Shown here one piece after another: positions 7,088 through 12,249 of a stretch of DNA of 12,249 bases. Each line of letters starts with the position of its first letter. The stretch's first letter is position 1. The stretch covers positions 1 through 12,249 of the forward strand of contig JASMFX010000058.1 of the NCBI GenBank assembly GCA_030751555.1, given 5' to 3'. Origin of the DNA: Candidatus Woesearchaeota archaeon (GTDB lineage Archaea; Nanoarchaeota; Nanoarchaeia; Woesearchaeales; CALCXY01). Position numbers and translations under genes: made by a program. The notes below the pieces were generated by a model. It did no database searches. It was not told the DNA's origin and was given only the letters and a program-made list of their open reading frames with translations.

Positions 7088-7123
7088 ATAAATGAAAATA
7101 TTTATAAAGAAATACGCATTTAT
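7088..7123. promoter_or_regulatory. Inverted repeat around the lrp TATA box, candidate operator
   Basis: ATAAATG (7088-7094) and CATTTAT (7117-7123) form a 7-bp inverted repeat whose 22-base spacer contains the TATA box of the Lrp-type gene. Lrp proteins often bind such AT-rich dyads and repress themselves. The region is very AT-rich, so chance occurrence is a real alternative. Confidence 0.3.
7098..7108 (+). promoter_or_regulatory. TATA box of the tandem Lrp gene
   Basis: ATATTTATAAA, with the core TTTATAAA centred about 28 bases before the ATG at 7133, predicts a leaderless or nearly leaderless mRNA. No Shine-Dalgarno is seen before that ATG, in agreement. Confidence 0.65.
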
Positions 7124-7132
7124 AGCAATAAT

Positions 7133-8110
7133 ATGAAGAAATATGGCCTAGATTTGCTAGATCGAAAGATCCTCTTCCAACTAGACCTGGATAGCAGGCA
7201 ATCCTACAAGGCATTGGGAAAAAAACTCAGTGTTGCAAAGGAAACCATTGCCTTCCGAATTAAGCGCCTTAAAAAAACCGGCTACATCAAAGGATTCCTT
7301 ACCGCAATCCATGTCTCTAATCTCAATAGATACTACTACAAACTCTTCTACAAATTCCACAAAACAACTCCAGCTATTGATAAGCAAATTGTCAACTTTA
7401 TCAAGGAATATCAAGGAATTGCCTACTTTGCAAGCCTAGAGGGCAGATACGACATAACCTTCCTCGTGCTCTCTAAGACAATGACTGACCTCTATAATTT
7501 TCTCCTTCCTTTTAGGGAAAAGTTTGGTGACTATATTTTAGAACAAGAAATCCTAACCATGCCAGAAGGCCATAGGTTTAATTTTCGTTTTTTCCACGAT
7601 GAAGATGTCTTTCATCAAGATCGATTCCAAGAACAGATGCAGGAAGCCAAAATCGACAAGACTGATTATCTAATCGTAAAGACTCTAGCAGAAAATGCAC
7701 GCATATCTCTAATAGATTTAGCAAAAATAACAAAACGAGAAACCAATGTTGTTAAGTATAGATTAAAAAAACTGAAGAGCCAGGATATTTTAGGAACACA
7801 TGTCTTAGATATTAACTTTGAAAAGTTTGGTTTGCAGCATATCCAGGTGTGTTTTACCCTAAAAAACCATGGAGTAGTTGCTAAACTTCTCAGCTTTGCC
7901 TCCCAGATGAACCAAAGCACATTCGCAACTGTTACCTTAGGAAAATATGATCTTGCTTTGGAATTTGTTGTGGAGGGATCAAAAGAGTTACGCCTTATAC
8001 TAAACAAAATAAAACAAAAATTCTCCCAGGACATCATTGACCATGATGTTTTTATCCTGGAAGAGCATTTGGTTAATTGGTTTCCATATGAGATGGAGAA
8101 AAAGAGCTAA
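7133..8110 (+). CDS. Tandem Lrp/AsnC-family transcriptional regulator
   Basis: This is a 325-aa protein, about twice the usual Lrp length, made of two copies of the Lrp architecture. The first winged helix (about 5-55) reads LDLLDRKILFQLDLDSRQSY followed by the recognition segment VAKETIAFRIKRLKKTGYI. The first RAM-like effector domain (about 66-155) has the GRYDITF motif (104-110). The second helix-turn-helix (about 174-222) contains IDKTDYLIVKTLAENARIS and NVVKYRLKKLKSQDIL. The second RAM-like domain (about 233-315) has LGKYDLALE (269-277). The family binds amino acids or related ligands in the RAM domains and controls transport and metabolism genes. It diverges from the receiver-like gene and the liv operon, which are its likely targets, and it may regulate itself. 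Ligand and mode of control cannot be read from the sequence. Confidence 0.9.
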   Translation: MKKYGLDLLDRKILFQLDLDSRQSYKALGKKLSVAKETIAFRIKRLKKTGYIKGFLTAIHVSNLNRYYYKLFYKFHKTTPAIDKQIVNFIKEYQGIAYFASLEGRYDITFLVLSKTMTDLYNFLLPFREKFGDYILEQEILTMPEGHRFNFRFFHDEDVFHQDRFQEQMQEAKIDKTDYLIVKTLAENARISLIDLAKITKRETNVVKYRLKKLKSQDILGTHVLDINFEKFGLQHIQVCFTLKNHGVVAKLLSFASQMNQSTFATVTLGKYDLALEFVVEGSKELRLILNKIKQKFSQDIIDHDVFILEEHLVNWFPYEMEKKS

Positions 8111-8116
8111 ACACCA

Positions 8117-8452
8117 TTAACTCACCCTACATTCAACATATTCATGCACACTACAAGGCTTAACTGCAATCTCTACTCCCTCAGGAGCAATAGCATAGTT
8201 CCACAGCTCTGAATTGACAAGATAGTAAATACCCTCTACTTTAGTTATTTTTATTTTCTCGATGTCTCCTACCTGCATTAATGCCTCGCCATCTGTTATG
8301 ATAAGCAACTTATTTTCCTTAACTATAAATCTCTGAATAGTTCCTCTGCCGAACTCAATATCAAATCCACATCCATCCTGATATTCTACCAATATACCCC
8401 CCACAAAATCGGATTTCAAAAACTGCTTTACTACTTTAGTATCTTTCTCCAT
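8117..8452 (-). CDS. Hypothetical protein, 111 aa
   Basis: I do not recognise this protein. It is predicted to be mostly beta-stranded, with alternating segments such as GGILVEYQDG, KLLIITDGEAL and VEGIYYLVNSELW. It has three cysteines (C28, C100, C108), the last two in the C-terminal PCSVHEYVECRV, and no signal peptide or membrane segment. The ATG at 8452 was preferred because GGTGAT, complementary to the 16S 3' end, lies four bases upstream; longer in-frame starts would run into the preceding Fe-S carrier gene. It lies 82 bases downstream of that gene on the same strand and may be co-transcribed with it, although a poly-T run lies between. Its stop is six bases from the end of the convergent Lrp gene. 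Confidence 0.65.
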   Translation of the reverse strand: MEKDTKVVKQFLKSDFVGGILVEYQDGCGFDIEFGRGTIQRFIVKENKLLIITDGEALMQVGDIEKIKITKVEGIYYLVNSELWNYAIAPEGVEIAVKPCSVHEYVECRVS

Positions 8453-8527
8453 GGGTATCACCAAATACCATGAATCAATAGAGTAAATAATAATGTCTAT
8501 AGAGTTTATATTCCAGAAATAATACGT

Positions 8528-8533
8528 AAAAAA
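8528..8533 (-). terminator. Poly-T run after the DUF1858-IscA gene
   Basis: The minus strand reads TAGGTTTTTTACG directly after the stop codon of the Fe-S carrier gene. A T6 run is a modest archaeal termination signal and may separate this gene from the 111-aa orphan. There is no hairpin. Confidence 0.35.
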
Positions 8534-8534
8534 C

Positions 8535-9140
8535 CTAATTAAAACTCTTTCCACAGCCACAGGTGCTATTTGCGTTTGGGTTCTCAATCTTAAATCCTGA
8601 ATCTTGTAGACCCTCGTGATAGTCAATCTTAGAGCCTTGTAGCATCTCTAGACTTGGACCATCAACAAAGAACTTTGCCCCATTAACCACATAAGTTTTA
8701 TCGCCTTCTTTTGCTTCCTTCTCAAATTCAAAGCCATACTGATAACCAGAACAACCTCCTGGCATAACTACAATCCTTAGACCATATCCTTCCTTTTTTT
8801 CATTCTTCATAATTTCTTTTAGCTTGTCTGCAGCTTTTCCTGTGATAACAACATCCATATTCTCAGTTTTCCCAATAACCTTCCTCTCTTCTTTTTTCTC
8901 AGGAATATCCTTAACAGCATCATTTAACTTTACCATTGCATCCTTAACCTGATCATCGCTCATCCCGTGGCCTTTTAATCCCTGTTCAAGAGTTTCCATG
9001 TAGGCAGCTCCGCAGCCAACGCAATGCACACCCAGCTCCATTAATGGATCCACAATAGCTGGATACTTCTCTACAGCTACGCCAATAGTCATGTCTTTAG
9101 TAATTTTAGGATTATTCTCAACTTCTGTTTTTTGTTCCAT
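8535..9140 (-). CDS. DUF1858 redox-disulfide domain fused to an A-type Fe-S carrier (IscA/HesB)
   Basis: This is a 201-aa two-domain protein. Residues about 14-75 resemble DUF1858 (hybrid-cluster-protein-associated disulfide redox domain): ITKDMTIGVAVEKYP, then GVHCVGCGAAYMETLEQG with the C40-x2-C43 pair. A charged linker (79-95) leads to a complete IscA/HesB/ErpA domain at about 96-201. The three cluster ligands are C130 in PGGCSGYQY and C194-G-C196 near the C-terminus, with the canonical 63-residue spacing. A-type proteins carry and deliver Fe-S clusters to target enzymes. The fusion suggests that the disulfide/thiol domain controls or supports cluster transfer, which is inference. The start at 9140 is supported by a TATA box 31-40 bases upstream. 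No other suf/isc gene is in the window. Confidence 0.9.
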   Translation of the reverse strand: MEQKTEVENNPKITKDMTIGVAVEKYPAIVDPLMELGVHCVGCGAAYMETLEQGLKGHGMSDDQVKDAMVKLNDAVKDIPEKKEERKVIGKTENMDVVITGKAADKLKEIMKNEKKEGYGLRIVVMPGGCSGYQYGFEFEKEAKEGDKTYVVNGAKFFVDGPSLEMLQGSKIDYHEGLQDSGFKIENPNANSTCGCGKSFN

Positions 9141-9170
9141 TTTTATTCTGGATTAACAATAGTTAAGGGT

Positions 9171-9180
9171 TATTTATAAA
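9171..9180 (-). promoter_or_regulatory. TATA box of the DUF1858-IscA gene
   Basis: The minus strand reads ATTTATAAATA, centred about 36 bases before the ATG at 9140, giving a predicted leader of roughly ten bases. It sits in the 61-base gap after the beta-barrel gene, so the Fe-S carrier gene has its own promoter. Confidence 0.6.
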
Positions 9181-9201
9181 TGTTTTGGTGGGTAGAACTA
9201 T

Positions 9202-9990
9202 TCAAAAATCATAGCCAGCAGTAACCATACATCTAGTATTATCCTCTATTTTGTTATCTAGGCTTATTTGTCTTTTGCCTTCCACTGTAACACTCACATT
9301 TCCATTCTTCCATCTCAATCCAACACCAGGCGTAACCTGAGAAAATCCATTTAACCCATAATGCTCATGATTCCAGGCAGAGCTTATCTCTGGCACCAAA
9401 GAAAAACTCCCTCTCCTACTTGCAATAAGAGGAATTGGTTTTGAAAGCTTGCCATGAATCCTGTTATGGATAAAATTACCTGGATCTGTTAAGTGGTGCG
9501 TGAGTGTTAGATCCACTTTTGCTGAACTAGGATTATCTGGATCTGAGTAAGAAGCACTTACCTCTCCTACATAATCTGGCTCTCCTTTCTCACCCTTGAT
9601 GCTTGAAAATCGCTCAGAGGGATACATCCACTTTTGAAGGTTCACACTACCTGATAATCCTTTTAGACCAAATAATCCTGACTTGGCGTAGCTCACCCCA
9701 ACGTCAACCTCACTTAATTCATCATCTGTTAAATCATAATTTAGCCAAGTGAAAGCGGTTAACCCCTTACCAAGGTTTATCCCAAGATAAGACTGCGAAG
9801 CAGGACCAGATCCATTCACAAATCCTTGCTTTGAGACATAATCTGTTGTAAGCGTAGTTGAAACACTCCCACTTACCTTAGGCTTTTTGTCTTCCTTAGC
9901 AGGGCTATAATCCTCACCATGTGCAACTTCATTTCCCAATCCAAGCAAAAGCAGAGCTTTCGCTAACCATCTCATAGTTTTTTTTATCAT
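9202..9990 (-). CDS. Secreted beta-barrel (porin-like) protein, predicted
   Basis: This is a 262-aa protein. It has a Sec signal peptide with K3-K4 and R7, the hydrophobic core KALLLLGLG, and a likely cleavage site AHG/ED after residue 25. The mature part is almost entirely short amphipathic strands separated by polar turns, such as VSGSVSTTLTTDYV, SQSYLGINLG, LTAFTWLNYDL, EVDVGVSYAK, KVDLTLTHHLT, GVGLRWKNG and VSVTVEGKR; I count about twelve. It ends VTAGYDF, with a terminal phenylalanine like the beta-signal of bacterial outer-membrane proteins. The pattern recalls TorF-type putative porins, but I cannot confirm the family. GGTGG lies five bases before the ATG. It is divergent from the TrmB-like gene. 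Such a protein is unexpected in an archaeon unless an outer membrane is present; a secreted beta-rich surface protein is the alternative. Confidence 0.65.
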   Translation of the reverse strand: MIKKTMRWLAKALLLLGLGNEVAHGEDYSPAKEDKKPKVSGSVSTTLTTDYVSKQGFVNGSGPASQSYLGINLGKGLTAFTWLNYDLTDDELSEVDVGVSYAKSGLFGLKGLSGSVNLQKWMYPSERFSSIKGEKGEPDYVGEVSASYSDPDNPSSAKVDLTLTHHLTDPGNFIHNRIHGKLSKPIPLIASRRGSFSLVPEISSAWNHEHYGLNGFSQVTPGVGLRWKNGNVSVTVEGKRQISLDNKIEDNTRCMVTAGYDF

Positions 9991-10010
9991 AATGCCACCT
10001 TATCAAATCC

Positions 10011-10054
10011 TAATTTATTATCTCATAGGAGTACCAATGATCCTTATAATAATT
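10011..10054 (-). promoter_or_regulatory. Promoter region of the beta-barrel gene
   Basis: Two minus-strand AT-rich elements can serve as TATA boxes. TAATAAATTA (10020-10011), about 26 bases before the ATG, would give a leaderless mRNA. TTATTATAAGG, further upstream near 10052-10042, would give a leader of about 30 bases containing AGGTGG. The ribosome site favours the second. Confidence 0.35.
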
Positions 10055-10058
10055 AACC

Positions 10059-10072
10059 CACCACTACTGGTG
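10059..10072. promoter_or_regulatory. Palindrome CACCA-N4-TGGTG, candidate operator
   Basis: A 5-bp inverted repeat, CACCA(CTAC)TGGTG, lies between the divergent beta-barrel and TrmB-like genes, 14 bases upstream of the TrmB TATA box. It is the most GC-rich element of this 125-base gap. A site of this type could bind the TrmB-like protein and control both genes. The short half-sites make this tentative. Confidence 0.35.
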
Positions 10073-10086
10073 TATTAAAGCGTAAA

Positions 10087-10094
10087 TTTATAAA
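10087..10094 (+). promoter_or_regulatory. TATA box of the TrmB-like gene
   Basis: TTTATAAA is centred about 26 bases before the ATG at 10116. Transcription would begin at the start codon, which has no Shine-Dalgarno. Confidence 0.7.
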
Positions 10095-10115
10095 CCCCCT
10101 CATAATCCCATCCTT

Positions 10116-10874
10116 ATGCAAACAGCACCACTCCAAGAAGCAGGACTAACAAAAGGAGAAATCAAAGTCTACACAGCATTACTCTCTCTAGGATCATCTA
10201 CAACAGGCCCGATAATCGAAAAATCAGGCATTGCAAAGTCAATTGTCTACCAGATTCTGGATAAACTCATGCAAAAAGGCCTTATTTCATACATTGTGAA
10301 AAATAAAACAAAGTACTTCCAAGCCTCTGAGCCTGGTAAAATAATGGACTACATTGATGAAAGAGACAAACAGCTCCATGCTAATAAAAAGAAAGTAGAG
10401 GATCTCATTCCTCAATTATTACTCATGAAAAATTCTACAGAGCAATCACACATCCAGATCTATTCCGGAATGAAGGGAGTCCAAACAGCATGCGAGCATA
10501 TATATCAAAAACTAAAGAGGGGAGAGGATTTTAACGCTCTAGGTGTGCCAACATACCAGGAAAAAAAGTGGCACCTCTATTGGAAAAGAGACCATATAAG
10601 AAGAGCAAAAACAGGAATCACTTGCAGATTATTATTCAATAAAGGAACAGATCCAGGCATCCTAAAAAACCGTAATAGCTACAAAGGAGCTGAGGCAAGA
10701 TACATGCCAACAAATGTTAAGAGCCCTGCATGGATCCTAAACTACAAAGACACAACAGCAATCATATTGCAGAGTGGAAATGGTTTAGCCATAGAAATCG
10801 TTAATCAGGAAATTGCAGACTCATTTAAATCCTATTTTGAAGAATTCTGGAAAGAGACTAAGCCTTTCAGTTAG
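10116..10874 (+). CDS. TrmB-like transcriptional regulator
   Basis: This is a 252-aa protein. The N-terminal winged helix (about 5-75) is a TrmB domain: LTKGEIKVYTALLSLGSST, then GPIIEKSGIAKSIVYQILDK as helix-turn-helix and KGLISYIVKNKTKYFQA as the wing. A charged, probably coiled-coil helix (about 76-105) precedes a C-terminal domain (110-252) that starts IQIYSGMKGVQTACEHIY and resembles the phospholipase-D-like effector domain found in this group. TrmB proteins regulate sugar transport or metabolism in archaea; the ligand here is unknown. No phospholipase HKD motif is seen, so it is not an enzyme. The start at 10116 is supported by a TATA box 26 bases upstream. It diverges from the beta-barrel gene, the nearest likely target, and lies upstream of the orphan and ferritin/VIT1 genes, which have their own promoters. 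Confidence 0.88.
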   Translation: MQTAPLQEAGLTKGEIKVYTALLSLGSSTTGPIIEKSGIAKSIVYQILDKLMQKGLISYIVKNKTKYFQASEPGKIMDYIDERDKQLHANKKKVEDLIPQLLLMKNSTEQSHIQIYSGMKGVQTACEHIYQKLKRGEDFNALGVPTYQEKKWHLYWKRDHIRRAKTGITCRLLFNKGTDPGILKNRNSYKGAEARYMPTNVKSPAWILNYKDTTAIILQSGNGLAIEIVNQEIADSFKSYFEEFWKETKPFS

Positions 10875-10883
10875 CTTTAAATA
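10875..10883 (+). promoter_or_regulatory. TATA box of the 145-aa orphan gene
   Basis: CTTTAAATA lies immediately after the TrmB stop and is centred about 26 bases before the ATG at 10906. It fixes that ATG as the start of a leaderless mRNA and argues against the in-frame ATG at 10813, inside the TrmB gene. Confidence 0.6.
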
Positions 10884-10905
10884 CAATCCAAAGTTCTTGG
10901 CTGCT

Positions 10906-11343
10906 ATGAGTTATGAAATCCAAATAAGGCGAGTAGGTCCATCTAGAGAGACTCCTGCAACTCCAGAGACTATATCTGCAGATATAATTACATGCGGTAC
11001 TCACAGCATCGCAACAGACAATGGTACTTATGCTGGAAGCCAATACCTACAGAGGGAAAATGCAGTTAAACCTGACAAGGATGTAACCTGGAGGATAGCA
11101 ATCATAGGAAGATATGAGCCAAAACCTACTGGGAGGTTTCAATGGTGTAAGAAAACTCTATCAGCATTCCAATACTTTATCCAAAGCACTCACGCATATA
11201 CTGATCCTTCTAAAGCAGAACACCTTCTTCAGAGCCGATTGAATGATCCCTCCATGGCGGATCACTTTGAAAGATGCAGGGCTAATAGGAAAAGTCTTGA
11301 CACAGCCAAGCTAAATGAAGAATTCGAACCAGTACTCAAGTAA
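10906..11343 (+). CDS. Hypothetical protein, 145 aa
   Basis: I do not recognise this soluble protein. It begins MSYEIQIRRVGPSRETPATP and continues with a probable beta-rich half holding THSIATDNGTYAGSQYLQ and VTWRIAIIGRYEPKP. The C-terminal half looks helical, with FQWCKKTLSAFQYFIQ and SKAEHLLQSRLNDP. Cysteines occur at C30, in FQWCKK and in FERCRANRK. No signal peptide or membrane segment is visible. The start follows from the TATA box 26 bases upstream; the alternative ATG at 10813 would overlap the TrmB gene by 62 bases and lie before that promoter. It sits 31 bases after TrmB and 39 bases before the ferritin/VIT1 gene, each with its own predicted promoter, so shared function is not implied. 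Confidence 0.65.
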   Translation: MSYEIQIRRVGPSRETPATPETISADIITCGTHSIATDNGTYAGSQYLQRENAVKPDKDVTWRIAIIGRYEPKPTGRFQWCKKTLSAFQYFIQSTHAYTDPSKAEHLLQSRLNDPSMADHFERCRANRKSLDTAKLNEEFEPVLK

Positions 11344-11352
11344 AACAAAAAC

Positions 11353-11360
11353 TTTTTAAA
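11353..11360 (+). promoter_or_regulatory. TATA box of the ferritin/VIT1 gene
   Basis: TTTTTAAA is centred about 26 bases before the ATG at 11383, predicting another leaderless mRNA. The T5 within it could also help end the preceding transcript. Confidence 0.6.
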
Positions 11361-11382
11361 ACAATATCATCTAATCAATCCC

Positions 11383-12249
11383 ATGGAAAAAGCTGTGTAT
11401 AATAAACTTCTCAAAGCTCAAAGGAGAGAAATAACTGAGCATCACATCTACAGTGCGCTTGCTCAAAGAACAGAGGATAGCAAGAACAAAAAAGTACTTG
11501 AAACTATTTCAAAAGATGAATTAATGCATTACAATATTATAAAACGAATTACAAAAAAATCTGTAAAGCATTACCCATTCATGTATGTTCTCTATTGGCT
11601 CATGGCTCGTGTTCTTGGATTGTCCTTTACACTACGCTACATGGAGAGAGAAGAGGCATATTTCCAAACATTATATGATGATGTGGCTAAAGAATATCCA
11701 ACCTTAATGAAATTAATCAAGGATTCAGAGCGTCATGAGCAGCATGTCTTGGGTGTTATTGAAGAAACTCGAATCGAGTATGCTGGTTCGGTTGTATTGG
11801 GGTTGAATGATGCGCTAGTGGAATTATCAGGAGCATTAGCAGGCCTTACCTTCGCATTAAGAAATGGAAATCTTATTGCAACAGCTGGTTTAATAACTGG
11901 TTTTGCAGCATCGCTATCTATGGCTGCATCAGGTTATCTCCAAAGCAGGGAAGAGGCTGACCAAAACACTGGGAAAAATCCCATAACTTCAGCAATCTAT
12001 ACTGGAATTGCTTATATTATCACAGTTACTCTTTTAGTATTGCCCTATCTTCTTATTGAAAATATTTACATAGCTCTTATCGTAATGCTCTCTGTCGCAA
12101 TCTTGATTATTCTCTCCTACACATTCTACATAACCACTGCAAAGAACCTAAAGTTCTGGAGAAGATTCCTGGAGATGGCATTTATCTCCCTAGGAGTAGC
12201 TGTCCTAAGCTTTGGAGTGGGCATATTGCTAAGGAATTGGATGGGTGTA
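11383..12249 (+). CDS. Ferritin-like/VIT1-CCC1 membrane protein (MbfA type), partial at window edge
   Basis: The open frame covers 289 codons and runs to the last base without a stop; length and a final hydrophobic segment suggest only a few residues are missing. Residues 1-130 form a ferritin-like (rubrerythrin-type) four-helix domain with acidic/His motifs: E16 and E19-H20-H21 in helix one, KDELMH (44-49), MEREEAYF (87-94) and DSERHEQH (114-121). Residues about 133-289 are a VIT1/CCC1 transporter domain: GSVVLGLNDALVELSGALAG and SLSMAASGYLQSREEAD match the family's first two membrane helices, and three more hydrophobic helices follow (about 204-224, 228-250, 262-283). Related proteins (MbfA, plant VIT1, yeast CCC1) move Fe2+ or Mn2+ out of the cytosol, with the ferritin domain presumably capturing iron. 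The start at 11383 follows from a TATA box 26 bases upstream. Confidence 0.88.
   Translation, partial: MEKAVYNKLLKAQRREITEHHIYSALAQRTEDSKNKKVLETISKDELMHYNIIKRITKKSVKHYPFMYVLYWLMARVLGLSFTLRYMEREEAYFQTLYDDVAKEYPTLMKLIKDSERHEQHVLGVIEETRIEYAGSVVLGLNDALVELSGALAGLTFALRNGNLIATAGLITGFAASLSMAASGYLQSREEADQNTGKNPITSAIYTGIAYIITVTLLVLPYLLIENIYIALIVMLSVAILIILSYTFYITTAKNLKFWRRFLEMAFISLGVAVLSFGVGILLRNWMGV

Noticed and set aside
8453..8626. N-terminal extension of the 111-aa orphan
   Set aside because: It would overlap the end of the DUF1858-IscA gene, and the extra residues are an antiparallel-frame artefact of that gene and the gap.
10813..10905. Upstream ATG for the 145-aa orphan
   Set aside because: It lies within the TrmB gene and before the promoter at 10875-10883.
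1..12249. CRISPR array, tRNA, rRNA or riboswitch
   Set aside because: No regularly spaced direct repeats, cloverleaf or recognisable structured RNA was seen by eye in the gaps.

Overview
The window is probably from an AT-rich archaeon. Most genes are preceded by an archaeal TATA box. For vapB, the TrmB-like gene, the 145-aa orphan and the ferritin/VIT1 gene the box is centred about 26-29 bases before the ATG, so these mRNAs are expected to be leaderless. VapBC with an AbrB-type antitoxin, a tandem Lrp regulator and a TrmB-like regulator also fit an archaeon. A DPANN lineage such as Woesearchaeota is possible, but nothing here proves it.

Layout. Bases 1-222 hold the end of an IS200/IS605 transposase, interrupted by a one-base frameshift before its catalytic tyrosine. 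GC-rich hairpin DNA that may be the element's right end follows. Bases 397-988 encode a leaderless VapBC toxin-antitoxin pair. Bases 1019-6374, on the minus strand, form a complete branched-chain amino-acid type ABC importer, transcribed livK1-livH-livM-livG-livK2-livF. It has two lipoprotein binding proteins. The second is split by one extra base in an 8-T run, although its gene is tightly coupled by overlap to livG and livF.

Upstream of livK1, on the same strand, lies an unrecognised protein that resembles a response-regulator receiver without its phospho-acceptor aspartate (6432-7013). Divergent from it is a 325-aa tandem Lrp/AsnC regulator (7133-8110). Importer, receiver-like protein and Lrp protein form a plausible amino-acid sensing and uptake locus.

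Bases 8117-9990 (minus strand) carry a 111-aa orphan, a fusion of a DUF1858 redox-disulfide domain to an A-type (IscA/HesB) Fe-S carrier, and a secreted protein that looks like an outer-membrane beta-barrel ending in phenylalanine, which is unexpected in an archaeon. Bases 10116-12249 (plus strand) carry a TrmB-like regulator, a 145-aa orphan and a ferritin-like/VIT1 membrane protein (MbfA type) that runs to the window edge. Fe-S carrier, barrel and ferritin/VIT1 protein could share a metal or redox theme, but that is inference from proximity only.

No stretch longer than 300 bases lacks a gene; the longest gap is 223-396.
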